In this document: in pieces, positions 52,559 through 62,137 of the stretch
Layout: each line of letters starts with the position of its first letter
Position numbering within the stretch: the first letter of the stretch is position 1
NCBI RefSeq assembly: GCF_013401515.1
Contig: NZ_CP058529.1
Coordinates: forward strand, 1,612,001-1,676,000
Direction: 5' to 3'
Source of the DNA: Halorarum halophilum
GTDB taxonomy: Archaea; Halobacteriota; Halobacteria; Halobacteriales; Haloferacaceae
DNA: 64,000 bases
Notes under the pieces: model-generated
Databases searched by the model: none
Seen by the model: the letters and a program-made list of their open reading frames with translations, nothing else
Told to the model about the DNA's origin: nothing
Translations under genes and position numbers: made by a program

Positions 52559-54715
52559 CTACGCCGACTCCGAGCGTCCGTGCGGGTCGGTTCCCGCGTC
52601 GTCGCCGACGGCCGGGTCGTGACGCTCGTACCACGCGACGAGTTCCTCCAGCCGGTGAACGGCGCGGTCCGGCGTCCCGATGTCGTGGTGCTCGTCCTCG
52701 TAGAGCACCAGCCGCGCGTCGACGCCCCGCGCCTTCGCGGCGACGTACAGCTGTTCGGACTGGGAGGGCGGGCAGCGCCAGTCCTCCCTCCCGGCCGTGA
52801 CGAGCAGCGGCGTCTCGAGGTTCCCCACGTCGGTGATGGCCGAGGAGGCGTCGATCTCCTCGGGCACCTCCCACGGGTAGCCGTACTCGTTCTCCATCCA
52901 GAGGTGGGAGTCGTCGGTACCGTACGCCGACCGGAGGTCGTAGATGCCGTGTTCGGGGGCGGCGGCCGCGAACAGCTCCGGCTCCTGGGTGACGAGGAAC
53001 CCCTGGGCGATGCCGCCGTAGGAGAAGCCGTAGCCGAACACGCGCTCGGGGTCGACCCAGCCGCGCTTGACCATCGACTCCACGCCGTTGGCGATGTCGG
53101 TCACCTCGTGGGTTCCCCACTGGCCGTGGAGCGCCTCGCAGAAGTCCCGGCCGTACGAGGAGCCGCCCCGGTAGTTCGGTCGCAGGACGACGTAGCCCCG
53201 CGACGTGAGGACCGCATGGTCGAACGAAAAGGTCGGCTCGTCATAGCTGACGGGGCCGCCGTGGATGGCGACGACCAGCGGGTGGTCGCCCGACTCGGGG
53301 TCCACGTCGGGGTCGTGGTAGACGATCCCCGAGATGGACTCGCCGTCGCTCTCCCACTCGACGCGCCGTACCTCGGGCATCGCGTACTCGGCGGTGAGGT
53401 CGGCGTTCACCTCGGAGAGGCGGGTGAGCGAATCCGGTTCTGCCCCGGCGTCCGAGTCGGAATCCGAGTCGCCGCCGGGACGGGCGTCGAGGTCGGCCGT
53501 GTCGACCGCGTACACGTCCTGCCCGTCGCTCGGGTGCGAGAACACCAGGGCGGTCCGCCCGTCGCCGACGTCGACGTTCTCCAGCGCGCGGTCGGTCCCC
53601 TGGGCCTCGAAGACGCGCTCGACGGTCCCGTCGGCCGAGACGCGGACGAGCCGGGTCCGGGCCTCGTCGCCGATCGTGGTGTAGACGGTCTCCTCGTCGG
53701 CCCAGTGGAGGGTCGCGCCACGGGCGAGCGTCCGGTCGAGGTCGGCGGTCAGTGACTCGTACTCGCCGTCCTCGTAGCAGTACACCTGCGTCGGGACGCA
53801 CCAGTTTTCCGGGTCGCCGGCGGCGAACGCGACGCGGTCGCCCGAGGGGGACCACTCGGGCGAGTTCACCGAGAGGTCGGAGTCGGTGAGCTTCCGGAGG
53901 CCGGTTCCGTCCGACGCGACGGTGAACACGTCGGTCACGAGCGTCGCGTCCCCGTCGTCGCCGTGGTACGCGCAGAAGGCGATGCGGTCGGTCGCCCCCC
54001 ACGCCGGCTGGAGGCCGCTCAGGTCCGCGAACGCGCCGCCGTCGTGGGCGTCCTCGAGCGTCTCGGCGTCGCCGGAGTCGACGTCGACGACGTGGAGGTA
54101 CGTCCGCACGGTGTCGGTGTAGCCGACGCCGTCGAGCTTGTGCTGGAGGCGTTCGGTCTCCACGGGTCCGCCCTCCTCCCGCTCGTCGAGGTACGCTCGC
54201 TCCTCCTCGGTCGGGTCGCGCGCGGCGACGACGAGGCGGTCGCCGTCGGGGCTCCAGTCGAACTCCGCCGCACCCTCGTTGAATTCGGTCACCTGGCGGG
54301 CGTCGCCCCCGAGCGCGAGGTCGAACAGCCAGACCTGCCGTTTCGGTTCGTCGTCGCCTCCGGCGGTCCCGTCCTCGTCGTCACCGTCGCCATCGGCGTC
54401 ACCATCGTCATCGGTGTCGTCGGTGTCGGCGTCGTCGCCGCCGACCCTGCGGGCGTTGTCCTCCTCGCGGGCGGCGAGGAACGCCAGGCGGTCGCCGTCA
54501 GGCCCCCACTTCGGGCTCCCCGCGTCGGCGACGCGGGTGAGCCGGTGCGGGTCGCGCGAGCCGTCGGTCGGGGCGACGAACATCGAGGCGACTCGCTCGT
54601 CCTCGTCGGCGTCGAACTCGTCGGCGAGGAAGGCGACGCGGGAGTCGTCGGGGGAGAGGGCGACGTCGAGGACCTGCGTGAGGTCGTAGTAGGCGTCGAT
54701 GGGGAGTTCGCTCAT
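52559..54715 (-). CDS. S9 family serine peptidase (prolyl oligopeptidase/acylaminoacyl type)
   Basis: 718 aa. N-terminal beta-propeller (about residues 1-440), which contains an Asp-rich insert (about 95-120). The C-terminal alpha/beta hydrolase has the nucleophile Ser in GYGFSYGGIA, the Asp in TAGREDWRCPP and the His in DEHHDIG. It removes acylated or other N-terminal residues from peptides. It is divergent from a DUF3237 gene, with the R2/R1 repeats between. Confidence 0.92.
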   Translation of the reverse strand: MSELPIDAYYDLTQVLDVALSPDDSRVAFLADEFDADEDERVASMFVAPTDGSRDPHRLTRVADAGSPKWGPDGDRLAFLAAREEDNARRVGGDDADTDDTDDDGDADGDGDDEDGTAGGDDEPKRQVWLFDLALGGDARQVTEFNEGAAEFDWSPDGDRLVVAARDPTEEERAYLDEREEGGPVETERLQHKLDGVGYTDTVRTYLHVVDVDSGDAETLEDAHDGGAFADLSGLQPAWGATDRIAFCAYHGDDGDATLVTDVFTVASDGTGLRKLTDSDLSVNSPEWSPSGDRVAFAAGDPENWCVPTQVYCYEDGEYESLTADLDRTLARGATLHWADEETVYTTIGDEARTRLVRVSADGTVERVFEAQGTDRALENVDVGDGRTALVFSHPSDGQDVYAVDTADLDARPGGDSDSDSDAGAEPDSLTRLSEVNADLTAEYAMPEVRRVEWESDGESISGIVYHDPDVDPESGDHPLVVAIHGGPVSYDEPTFSFDHAVLTSRGYVVLRPNYRGGSSYGRDFCEALHGQWGTHEVTDIANGVESMVKRGWVDPERVFGYGFSYGGIAQGFLVTQEPELFAAAAPEHGIYDLRSAYGTDDSHLWMENEYGYPWEVPEEIDASSAITDVGNLETPLLVTAGREDWRCPPSQSEQLYVAAKARGVDARLVLYEDEHHDIGTPDRAVHRLEELVAWYERHDPAVGDDAGTDPHGRSESA

Positions 54716-54820
54716 CGACCGTCGGTGCCGCCGGCGGCCGAAATAGCTTCCCCAAGCGGCCGCGACGGCCGGAGTATGACGTCGGGTGGGTCGAACGTCG
54801 TGGTGGAAACCACCTGTTCG

Positions 54821-54916
54821 GCGCGCGGCGGCCGCGCCCTGTGCGCGGCCGAATTGCGCGAGGGATGAGCGACTGACCGAGCGACAGCGAGGGAAGGCGC
54901 GAATCGGCTGGGGAGG
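54821..54916 (+). repeat. R2 repeat, copy at 54.8 kb
   Basis: From 54856 it reads GCGCGAGGGATGAGCGACTG, then GCGAGGGAAGGCGCGAATCG and GCTGGGGAGG to 54916. The G+C-rich flank 54821-54855 is probably its degenerate start. It sits directly before R1 in the 444-bp divergent gap between the peptidase and DUF3237 genes. Confidence 0.6.
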
Positions 54917-54933
54917 ATGTGGCGGTCGCGGTC

Positions 54934-55062
54934 GGGTAGGACTGAAAGGGGCCGTGGCTCTCGGGGAAGGAGTGGACCGACAAGCACCGCAACCGAGGGA
55001 GCGAAGCGACCGAAGTGAGGAGCGCAGCGGCCGCACCGACCCGAGAGCCACGGGGGCTTTCG
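54934..55062 (+). repeat. R1 repeat, copy at 54.9 kb
   Basis: Left arm GACTGAAAGGGGCCGTGGCT continuing CTCGG, right arm CCGAGAGCCACGGGGGCTTT. The stem pairs GTGGCTCTCGG with CCGAGAGCCAC, whereas the other copies have GCGGCTCTCGG with CCGAGAGCCGC: a C-to-T change on one side matched by G-to-A on the other. Confidence 0.65.
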
Positions 55063-55159
55063 AACACTCCGTCGCAGGCCGGACCAGCCGCCAAACTATT
55101 CGAGTCGTACGCCCCAACCCTGCACCAACTACTTGCCCTCCCACGCAACTACCGAAGGC

Positions 55160-55648
55160 ATGAGTAACGACCCCGAAGAACACGAGAACGAGCACCTCAG
55201 ACCCACCCTCGAACACGCCTTCGACCTGGACATCGAGGTCGAGGAGCCCATCGAGATCGGCGAGACCGGCGACGGGCAGCGCCGCATCATCCGTATCCTC
55301 GACGGGACGGTGTCCGGCCGGATCGAGGGGCACGTCCTGTCCGGCGGCGCGGACTACCAGCTGTTCCGTACCGAGCGTCCGAGCGAACTCGTCGCGAAGT
55401 ACGCCTTCGAGACCGACGACGGGTCACGGGTGTACGTGGAGAACCGCGGCATCCGGTTCGCCTCGCCGGAGGACAGCGAGCGCCTGCGCGACGGCCTCCC
55501 CGTCGACCCCGACGACGTCTACTTCCGCTCGGTCCCGGAGTTCGAGACCGCCGACCCGGAGCTCTCCTGGTTGACCGAGAGCGTCTTCGTGGCCGCCGGC
55601 ACCCGCCAGCCGAAGGGCGTGAAGTTGGCCGTCTACCGCGTCGGCTGA
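55160..55648 (+). CDS. DUF3237 family protein
   Basis: 162 aa from ATG 55160. LRPTLEHAFDLDIEVEEPIEIGETGDGQRRIIRILDGTVSG reads as the beta-barrel DUF3237 fold (related to UPF0311). No catalytic residues are known. It may bind a hydrophobic ligand. It is divergent from the peptidase gene. Confidence 0.8.
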   Translation: MSNDPEEHENEHLRPTLEHAFDLDIEVEEPIEIGETGDGQRRIIRILDGTVSGRIEGHVLSGGADYQLFRTERPSELVAKYAFETDDGSRVYVENRGIRFASPEDSERLRDGLPVDPDDVYFRSVPEFETADPELSWLTESVFVAAGTRQPKGVKLAVYRVG

Positions 55649-55715
55649 AGGGTTCGGAGGGCGAAAAAGACTGACTGCGGGTCCTCGACTGCCGACCCCC
55701 GACCGTCGATTCCCG

Positions 55716-56624
55716 CTACGGGAGGTCCGGCCCGCGCCGGTAGAGGAGCGCCACCGCCACCGCCGGGATACCGACGAGGAACGCGTACGGCAGCGCGTAC
55801 ACGGAGAACACCACGGCGGAGCGAACGAGCACGATCGCCCCGTCGACCGACTCCATGAACGCCTCGAGCAGCGGCGTCTCGTGGAACTGCGTCCGCTCGA
55901 CCGGCCCGTAGTCCGGGCGCGGCTCCTCGATCCGGACCGTGATGGTGCTGTAGGCGACCCGGCGTTCCAAGCTCTGGAGCTTCGCCTCGGTGCGCTCGAT
56001 CTCCGTCTGCACGTCCGAGAGCTCCCGCTGGACCGCCAGCACCTCCTCGGTGTCGTTCGCCTGCTGGTACAGCTCCCTGAGCCGGTCGCGCTCGGCCCGG
56101 AGGCTGTCGAGGCGGGCGCGGAGGTCGACCACCTGGTCGGTCACGTCGTCCGTGTTCTCGGTGGCCTGGAGCACCGTCCCCGTGTCGTTCACGGCCGTCA
56201 TCGCCCCGGAGTAGTTGCCCGAGGGGACGCGGAGGGTCATCGTGCCGACCACCCAGGTCTCGTTCCCGCTGCCGCGGACCCGCCGGCTGGCGTCGCCGAC
56301 GTAGCCGCCGCGCCGCGTGGTGGCCTCGGTGAGCTGCCGGCGTGCCTCCCCGTAATCGTCGACCTGAAGGGTCACCTCCGCGGTGTAGATGATCTCCCTG
56401 TTCTGGACGCTGGCCTGGATGCCGGCGCTGCCGCCGGCGTCGTCCCCGCCGCGCTCGCCCGCGCTGTCGCCACCGGACGGGGTCGACTCGGGGACGCCAG
56501 TGGCACCCTGATCCGCGGCGAGTCCGCCACCGTCGCCGCCGTCGCCGCCGCCGCCCGCGCCCGAGCAGCCGGCGAGGACGACCGCGAGCGCGCAGACGAC
56601 CGCGAGGAGGTGTTTCCGACGCAT
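55716..56624 (-). CDS. DUF4349 lipoprotein with coiled coil
   Basis: 302 aa from ATG 56624. MRRKHLLAVVCALAVVLAGC is a lipoprotein signal with lipobox (LAGC). A Gly-rich linker precedes the domain (about residues 65-225: IIYTAEVTLQVDDYGEARRQL, GGYVGDASRRVRG), then a coiled coil (about 165-215) and one C-terminal membrane helix. The DUF4349 family is of unknown function, often in the cell envelope. Confidence 0.83.
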   Translation of the reverse strand: MRRKHLLAVVCALAVVLAGCSGAGGGGDGGDGGGLAADQGATGVPESTPSGGDSAGERGGDDAGGSAGIQASVQNREIIYTAEVTLQVDDYGEARRQLTEATTRRGGYVGDASRRVRGSGNETWVVGTMTLRVPSGNYSGAMTAVNDTGTVLQATENTDDVTDQVVDLRARLDSLRAERDRLRELYQQANDTEEVLAVQRELSDVQTEIERTEAKLQSLERRVAYSTITVRIEEPRPDYGPVERTQFHETPLLEAFMESVDGAIVLVRSAVVFSVYALPYAFLVGIPAVAVALLYRRGPDLP

Positions 56625-56798
56625 ACCCCGCCATCTCCGTGGGTCGTCGTAATACCTCGGGAATATGAAAGAGTCGTTTGACTCATCCGTCCTCGGCGGG
56701 ACCCCGCCCAAGCGACCGATAGGGAGAGCGTTCTCGACGTCCCTGCTCGGGTAGGAACCTCGTAAACGGGCCGAAAGGCGGGTCGGCGGCGATTAACA

Positions 56799-57014
56799 AT
56801 GCACCCACGAGACGGTGGTGTTCTCGAACCAGCAGTGACGGACGTAACAGAGTTCGAATCCAGACTCCGGCCCGCCCCCATCAAGGAGCGCTGTCGCGAC
56901 CGCCCGCTGAACGGGCAGCTCGCCGTCCAGATATTCGCGTACGACGGCGACGGACCGTCCGAGACCGAGTGGGTCCACTCGACCCGCTGGCTGGACCCCG
57001 TCGCCAAGCGGTGA
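56799..57014 (+). CDS. Small protein of unknown function
   Basis: 71 aa from ATG 56799. Central RLRPAPIKERCRDRPLNGQLAVQIFAYDGDGP is of the type seen in small haloarchaeal proteins with one helix-strand unit. A GATTAACAA element precedes it by about 10 nt, which is too close for a standard leaderless TATA. No family was recognised. Confidence 0.5.
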   Translation: MHPRDGGVLEPAVTDVTEFESRLRPAPIKERCRDRPLNGQLAVQIFAYDGDGPSETEWVHSTRWLDPVAKR

Positions 57015-57050
57015 CGCCCGGACGGGCAGCGCCCTCCTTCCGCCCGTCGA

Positions 57051-57683
57051 CTACCGCGCCTCGTCGATGACCGACCGGAAGGTCCGTGCCCGCTCGGTGA
57101 TGGCGTCGAAGTCGCCCGACTCCACCGCGGCCCGGTCCACGAGCGCGGACCCGGCGCCGACGGCGACCGCTCCGGCCTCGATGTAGTCGCCGGCGTTGTC
57201 CGTGGAGACGCCGCCGGTCGGGATCATCGGGATCTGCGCGAGCGGCCCCTTCATCGCGGCGAGGTGGTCCGGGCCGAGCGTCTTGGCCGGGAACACCTTC
57301 ACCACGTCGGCGCCCGCCTCGAACGCCTCGACCGCCTCCGTCGGCGTCATCACGCCCGGCGCGACGAGGACACCGTAGCGGTTGCACGTCTCCACCACGT
57401 CCTCGTGGTACGACGGCGAGACGACGAACTCCGCGCCGGCGGCGATGGCCGACTGCGCGGTCGCCGCGTCGAGGACGGTTCCGGCCCCGACGAGCACCTC
57501 GTCGTCGAGTTCCTCGGAGAGCGTGCGGATCATCTCCGTCGACCCGGGCGTGTCGGCGGTCACCTCGAGCGCCGTAACGCCGCCCTCGACCAGCGCCTCT
57601 GCGGTGTCGACGACCGTTTCAGGCTCCGCACCTCGCATGACGGCAACGACGCCGCTCTCCCGCAGCACCTCGAGCGTACTCAT
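57051..57683 (-). CDS. eda: 2-dehydro-3-deoxy-phosphogluconate (KDPG) aldolase
   Basis: 210 aa from ATG 57683. The class I, bacterial-type KDPG aldolase signatures are present: the Glu in VTALEVTADTPG, VGAGTVLDAATAQSAIAAGAEFVVSP, and the Schiff-base Lys in VVKVFPAK. It splits KDPG to pyruvate and glyceraldehyde-3-phosphate, the last step of the semi-phosphorylative Entner-Doudoroff route used by haloarchaea. Confidence 0.92.
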   Translation of the reverse strand: MSTLEVLRESGVVAVMRGAEPETVVDTAEALVEGGVTALEVTADTPGSTEMIRTLSEELDDEVLVGAGTVLDAATAQSAIAAGAEFVVSPSYHEDVVETCNRYGVLVAPGVMTPTEAVEAFEAGADVVKVFPAKTLGPDHLAAMKGPLAQIPMIPTGGVSTDNAGDYIEAGAVAVGAGSALVDRAAVESGDFDAITERARTFRSVIDEAR

Positions 57684-57806
57684 GCGCGAGTGAACACTCG
57701 CGGCGTCCATAAACACGGGGGAATCGGCCGTGACGTCGGCTCCGGTCGTGCGCCGCGGGGTCCAGACCGCGAGCGGGGTATGCGAGTCGAGCGCATAGGT
57801 CGAGGG

Positions 57807-58850
57807 ATGAGGACGCACTCCCTCGATTTCGAACTGCTCTACGAGGCCGTCGCCCCCTCGGTCGTCTCCGTCTACGTCGGCTCCTCCTCGGGCGCCCGCG
57901 GCGCCGGCTCCGGGTTCGTCTACGACCGGCGCCACGTCGTGACGAACGACCACGTCGTCCGCGACGAGCGGGAGGTCCACGTCCGCCTCGCGGACGGCCG
58001 CTGGCGCGCCGGCCGCGTCGTCGGCACCGACGCCTACACCGATCTCGCGGTCGTCCGGGTTCCCGACCTGCCGGACGACGCCCCGCCGCTGACTGTCGCC
58101 GCCGACGTCCCAGAACCGGGCCGCCCGGTCGCCGCGCTCGGGAATCCGATGGGGCTCGACGGCTCCGTCTCGGCCGGCATCGTCTCGGGCGTGAACCGGT
58201 CGATGGCGACGCGCGGGGGCTTCGCCATCCCCGACGTCGTGCAGACCGACGCCCCCATCAACCCCGGGAACAGCGGCGGGCCGCTGGTCGCGCGATCGAC
58301 CGACGCGGGTGGCGACGTCGGATTGGCGGAGGACGACAACCCGTCGACGGGCGAAGCCAAGACGGACCCCCAGGCGAGCTACGAGGTCGTCGGCGTCAAC
58401 CGCGCGAAGGGTGGCGACAACATCGGCTTCGCGATCTCCTCGCGGCTGGTGAACCGGGTCGTCCCGGCGCTCGTCGAGGACGGCGTCTACCGCCACTCGT
58501 ACCTCCGCGCTCGGACGCTCGACGCGACACCCGCCATCGCGGAGGCGAACGGGCTCCCGGAACCCGGCGGCGTCCTCGTCGTCGACGCCGGCGACGATGG
58601 GCTCCGGGGCTGTGACCGCACCGCCCGCGTCGGCGGCCGCGAGGTGCCCGTCGGCGGCGACGTCGTCGTCGCGATCGACGGGGAGCCGGTCCAGTCGGGC
58701 GAGGAGCTGATCCGGCTGCTCATCGTCGACACCGAACCGGGCGATTCGGTCGACGTGACCGTGCTCCGCGAGGGCGTCTTCGGCGACGTCACCGTCCCGG
58801 TGGAGCTCCGCGAGCGGCCCGGCACCGCCGACAGCGTGCCGATCAGGTAG
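57807..58850 (+). CDS. HtrA/Deg-like trypsin-fold serine protease with PDZ domain, cytoplasmic
   Basis: 347 aa from ATG 57807. Catalytic triad: His in VTNDHVV, Asp in YTDLAVVRV and Ser in NPGNSGGPL. A PDZ domain with GGVLVVDAGDDG and VVVAIDGEPVQSGEEL follows (about residues 240-340). There is no signal peptide or membrane helix, so it acts in the cytoplasm, unlike most HtrA proteins. It is divergent from eda. Confidence 0.88.
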   Translation: MRTHSLDFELLYEAVAPSVVSVYVGSSSGARGAGSGFVYDRRHVVTNDHVVRDEREVHVRLADGRWRAGRVVGTDAYTDLAVVRVPDLPDDAPPLTVAADVPEPGRPVAALGNPMGLDGSVSAGIVSGVNRSMATRGGFAIPDVVQTDAPINPGNSGGPLVARSTDAGGDVGLAEDDNPSTGEAKTDPQASYEVVGVNRAKGGDNIGFAISSRLVNRVVPALVEDGVYRHSYLRARTLDATPAIAEANGLPEPGGVLVVDAGDDGLRGCDRTARVGGREVPVGGDVVVAIDGEPVQSGEELIRLLIVDTEPGDSVDVTVLREGVFGDVTVPVELRERPGTADSVPIR

Positions 58851-58891
58851 TCGGTCGGTAACACGGACTACGGGAGGGATGAGTCCCACCC

Positions 58892-60154
58892 TCAGTCAAC
58901 GAAGCGCTCGGTGTCGACGGGTTCGTCGGCCGCCCCCAGCGCCATGCGCTCGATGCCCCGACGGAGCAATCGGGAACTGGAGAGGAGCGAGTTACTGGCT
59001 CGCGCCCCCGTGAGCGCCAGCGACGGCGGGACGTACCGGCCGTAGCGGAGGAACAGTCCGAGCCCGCGCTCCGCGCGACGCTGGAGCCGGATGGTCTCCT
59101 CGACCGCCGGTCGGCGTCTGGTCTCGTACCGCGCGAGCGACGCGGCGGGGAGGGGCGTCTCCGGCAGGTCCAGCGCCTCCGCGATGGTCGAGTGGGCGGC
59201 GACCGCGTCCGCGACGGCGAGCGGGTTTCCCTGCGCGCCGATGGGCGAGGCGACGTGGGCCGCGTCGCCCAGCAGGAGGAGGCCGTCCCGGACCCACTCC
59301 GGGGCGAGGCCGGGGGCGACCTCCAGCAGCGAGCAGTCGTCGTAGCCGTCGATGTGCTCCTCCAGGGCGGGCCGGAGCGTCGGGTCGATGGCCGCCACGC
59401 GGTCGCGGAACGCCCCGATTCCCGCGGCCCGGAGCTCCGGGTACGACCCGGCGAGGATGGGGAGGCCGACCTGGAACTCGCCGCCGCCGATGCCGAACGA
59501 GACGAGCACGCCGTCGCGGCCGATGCGGACCTGCGTGTCGTCGGCCGGATCGACGTCCTCGACCGGGAGCTTGAACCAGACGAGGTCGAGAACCGGGTCG
59601 AACAGCCCGGCGTCGATGCCGGCGGCCGACCGAACTCGGGAGTACCGGCCGTCCGCGCCGACGACGAGGCGGCCCCGGAACGTCACGTCCTCGTCGGTCG
59701 ATCGGTCGTGCGCCTCCACGCCGGCGACGCGCCCGCCCTCGGTCACGAGTCCCTCGACGGTCGTCGCCGGCTGGAACGTGAAGCCGTCGTACCCGTCGGC
59801 GCGGGAGACGACCAGTTCGAGGAGCGCCGGCTGTTCCATCATCATCACGTACGGGTGGGTGGCGTCGAGCGTTCCCACGTCGAACAGGTCCACCTGCTCG
59901 CCGTACAGCGTCGCCGCCCCCTGCGTGACGATCTCGTGGTCGAGTCCCTTCAGGTCCTCCAGCAGGCCCATCCGGTCGAACAGTTCGATGACGCCGGGAC
60001 TCCAGCCGAATCCCCGGAACTCCCGTTCGAAGGTGCGCTCGCGCTCGACGAGCGTCACGTCGACGCCGCTCCGCGCGAGGAGGTAGCTCAGGACGGCACC
60101 GCCCGGGCCGGCGCCGACCACGACCACGTCGGCGTCCGGCTCGTGTTCGCTCAT
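58892..60154 (-). CDS. FAD-dependent monooxygenase/hydroxylase
   Basis: 420 aa. VVVVGAGPGGAVLSYLLARSG (about residues 10-30) binds FAD; LVVGADGRYSRVRSAAG is the DG motif and LLLGDAAHVASPIGAQGNPLAVADA is the GD motif of class A flavin hydroxylases. It needs NAD(P)H. The hydroxylated compound is unknown. It is upstream of, and codirectional with, nothing obvious. Confidence 0.85.
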   Translation of the reverse strand: MSEHEPDADVVVVGAGPGGAVLSYLLARSGVDVTLVERERTFEREFRGFGWSPGVIELFDRMGLLEDLKGLDHEIVTQGAATLYGEQVDLFDVGTLDATHPYVMMMEQPALLELVVSRADGYDGFTFQPATTVEGLVTEGGRVAGVEAHDRSTDEDVTFRGRLVVGADGRYSRVRSAAGIDAGLFDPVLDLVWFKLPVEDVDPADDTQVRIGRDGVLVSFGIGGGEFQVGLPILAGSYPELRAAGIGAFRDRVAAIDPTLRPALEEHIDGYDDCSLLEVAPGLAPEWVRDGLLLLGDAAHVASPIGAQGNPLAVADAVAAHSTIAEALDLPETPLPAASLARYETRRRPAVEETIRLQRRAERGLGLFLRYGRYVPPSLALTGARASNSLLSSSRLLRRGIERMALGAADEPVDTERFVD

Positions 60155-60227
60155 GGGTCCGGATGAGCGCGTGCCGTCAAGAAGCTACGCCGGATTCGTT
60201 GCGGCCCGGAGGTGGAAAGTGGGAATC

Positions 60228-61007
60228 TCAGTCAGTCCGCGGGATGGCGTACGCCCCGGCGACGAAGAAGGCGGCCGCCAGGACCGCCAGCACGGCGAGG
60301 TTCCCGACGACGCCGAGGGGCGGGACGTAGAGCGAGCCGTCGACGGCGTAGGTGACGCCCCGCACCCCCCGCGCGAAGTAGGTGAGCGGCGAGAGGTTCA
60401 CGACCGGGGCGAACCAGCCCGGCAGGAGGTCGGTCGTGACGAACGTGTCCGAGAGGAACAGCAGCGGGAGCGCGATGGTGTTCGAGGCCGCGATGACGCC
60501 GTCCTGGGAGTCGGCCAGCCGGCCGAGCACCGCGCCGAAGCCGCAGAACAGCACGACGCCGAGGACGACCAGCGGGACGAGTAGGGCGAGCGCCGGAGTC
60601 ACGGGAATGGTCGCGCCAGTGAGCAGGAGCGTGAGCGCGAGGATGAGCGCCGACGCGGCGCCGATGATGGCGACGTTGACCGCGGTGTGGGCGAGCAGCC
60701 ACTCGGCGCGGGTGAGCGGCGTGGTCGCCAGCTTCTCGAACCGGTTGTCGTCGCGGTGCCGGGCGATCTCGGAGCCGACCCGCGAGAGCGGCGTGAACAG
60801 CACGACGGTCGCGAGGTAGCCCGGGACGTAGAACGCCGCCGGCTCGGCGAACAGGCCGCCGCCGCCCGGCCGGGTCCGGACGAGCGCGCCGAAGATGACG
60901 ACGAGGATGACCGGGAAGAAGAACGTGAAGAAGACGGCCGTCTTCCGGCGGAGGAACGACCGGTACGAGGCCGTCGCCTCGGCGCGGACGCGGCGGAGGC
61001 GGCTCAT
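60228..61007 (-). CDS. ABC-2 type transporter permease
   Basis: 259 aa. Six helices; the N-terminal FLRRKTAVFFTFFFPVILVVIFGALV is typical of ABC-2 exporters (NodJ/DrrB-like). The start overlaps the ATPase stop in an ATGA tetranucleotide, so the two make one export complex. The exported substrate is unknown. Confidence 0.9.
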   Translation of the reverse strand: MSRLRRVRAEATASYRSFLRRKTAVFFTFFFPVILVVIFGALVRTRPGGGGLFAEPAAFYVPGYLATVVLFTPLSRVGSEIARHRDDNRFEKLATTPLTRAEWLLAHTAVNVAIIGAASALILALTLLLTGATIPVTPALALLVPLVVLGVVLFCGFGAVLGRLADSQDGVIAASNTIALPLLFLSDTFVTTDLLPGWFAPVVNLSPLTYFARGVRGVTYAVDGSLYVPPLGVVGNLAVLAVLAAAFFVAGAYAIPRTD

Positions 61008-62020
61008 CCGTCGACCTCCGATCCGGCGACGACGTCCTCCACTTCCCCTTCCCCCGGTTCAGTCCCCGCTTCCTCGCCGTCGACGACGCTCGCGCCGGGC
61101 GTGAACGCCCCTTCGAACTGCTCGCCCGTGAGCCGGAGGTACACGTCCTCCAGGGTCGGTTCGGTCCATGTCAGCGACTCGAAGGCGACGCCGGCGTCGT
61201 CCAGCGCGGCGACCGCCCGTCCGAGGTCTGCGGGGGTGACGCCCTCGACGACGAGTTCCCCTTCGCCGCGTTCGACCCGGAACCCGGCCACCCGGATTGC
61301 CTCGGCGCCGGCGTCGGTCGCGGCCGGGTCCGCCGTCCCGACGACGAGTCGCGCGGGGCCGCCGTGCTCGCCGATCAGGTCGGCCGGCGTGCCGACCGCG
61401 ACGAGTCGGCCGTCGCGGAGGAGGCCGACGCGGTCAGCCAGCGCCTCGACCTCGTCCATCGAGTGGCTCGTGAGGAAGACGGTCGTGCCGCCCGCAGCGA
61501 GGCCCTCCAGGAGTTCCCAGAGGTCGCGCCGGCCGGCCGGGTCGATGCCGGTCGTCGGCTCGTCGAGGAACAGCAGGTCGGGGTCGTTGACGAGCGCGAC
61601 GCCGACGCACGCGCGTCGTTTCTGTCCGCCCGAGAGCTCCTCGTACCAGGTGTCGGCGTCGTCGCTCAGGCCGACGTCCGCGAGCACCGACTCGGCGTCG
61701 CGCGATTCGTCGTACAGCCCGCCGTAGTAGGCCAGCAGTTCGCGGGGCGTGAGTCGCTCGGGCGGGGAGAACTCCTGCGGGAGCAGGCCGACTCGCGAGC
61801 GGTCCGCGTCGGCGGGCCGGACGCCGAACGTCCGCGCCTCGCCCTCGACGGCGGTCGTCCCGGTGAGCGCCCGGACGAGCGTCGTCTTCCCCGCGCCGTT
61901 CGGGCCGATGAGCCCGAACACCTCGCCCGCGTCGACGGAGAGGGAGACGCCGTCGAGCGCGACGGTGTCGCCGTACGACTTGCGGAGGTCCGTCGCGGTG
62001 ACCACTGGGCCCTCGCTCAT
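61004..62020 (-). CDS. ABC-2 exporter ATP-binding protein
   Basis: 338 aa from ATG 62020. Walker A GPNGAGKTTL (about residues 42-51), signature LSGGQKRRAC and Walker B LLFLDEPTTGID are intact. A C-terminal extension (about 230-338) of DrrA type regulates coupling. A CTTACGCC element about 27 nt upstream is the likely promoter. A longer in-frame start at 62071 would place the TATA in the coding region. Confidence 0.92.
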   Translation of the reverse strand: MSEGPVVTATDLRKSYGDTVALDGVSLSVDAGEVFGLIGPNGAGKTTLVRALTGTTAVEGEARTFGVRPADADRSRVGLLPQEFSPPERLTPRELLAYYGGLYDESRDAESVLADVGLSDDADTWYEELSGGQKRRACVGVALVNDPDLLFLDEPTTGIDPAGRRDLWELLEGLAAGGTTVFLTSHSMDEVEALADRVGLLRDGRLVAVGTPADLIGEHGGPARLVVGTADPAATDAGAEAIRVAGFRVERGEGELVVEGVTPADLGRAVAALDDAGVAFESLTWTEPTLEDVYLRLTGEQFEGAFTPGASVVDGEEAGTEPGEGEVEDVVAGSEVDG

Positions 62021-62137
62021 TGGTTCGGGTTCCGGTGGTTGCCGGCGTAAGGGTTCCGAAGCGGGAATCACGGACTGGGTTCGACGGGGCGTTCGGTCTC
62101 GATGGAACGGACGTCCTACCGACGACTGCTACTGGCT

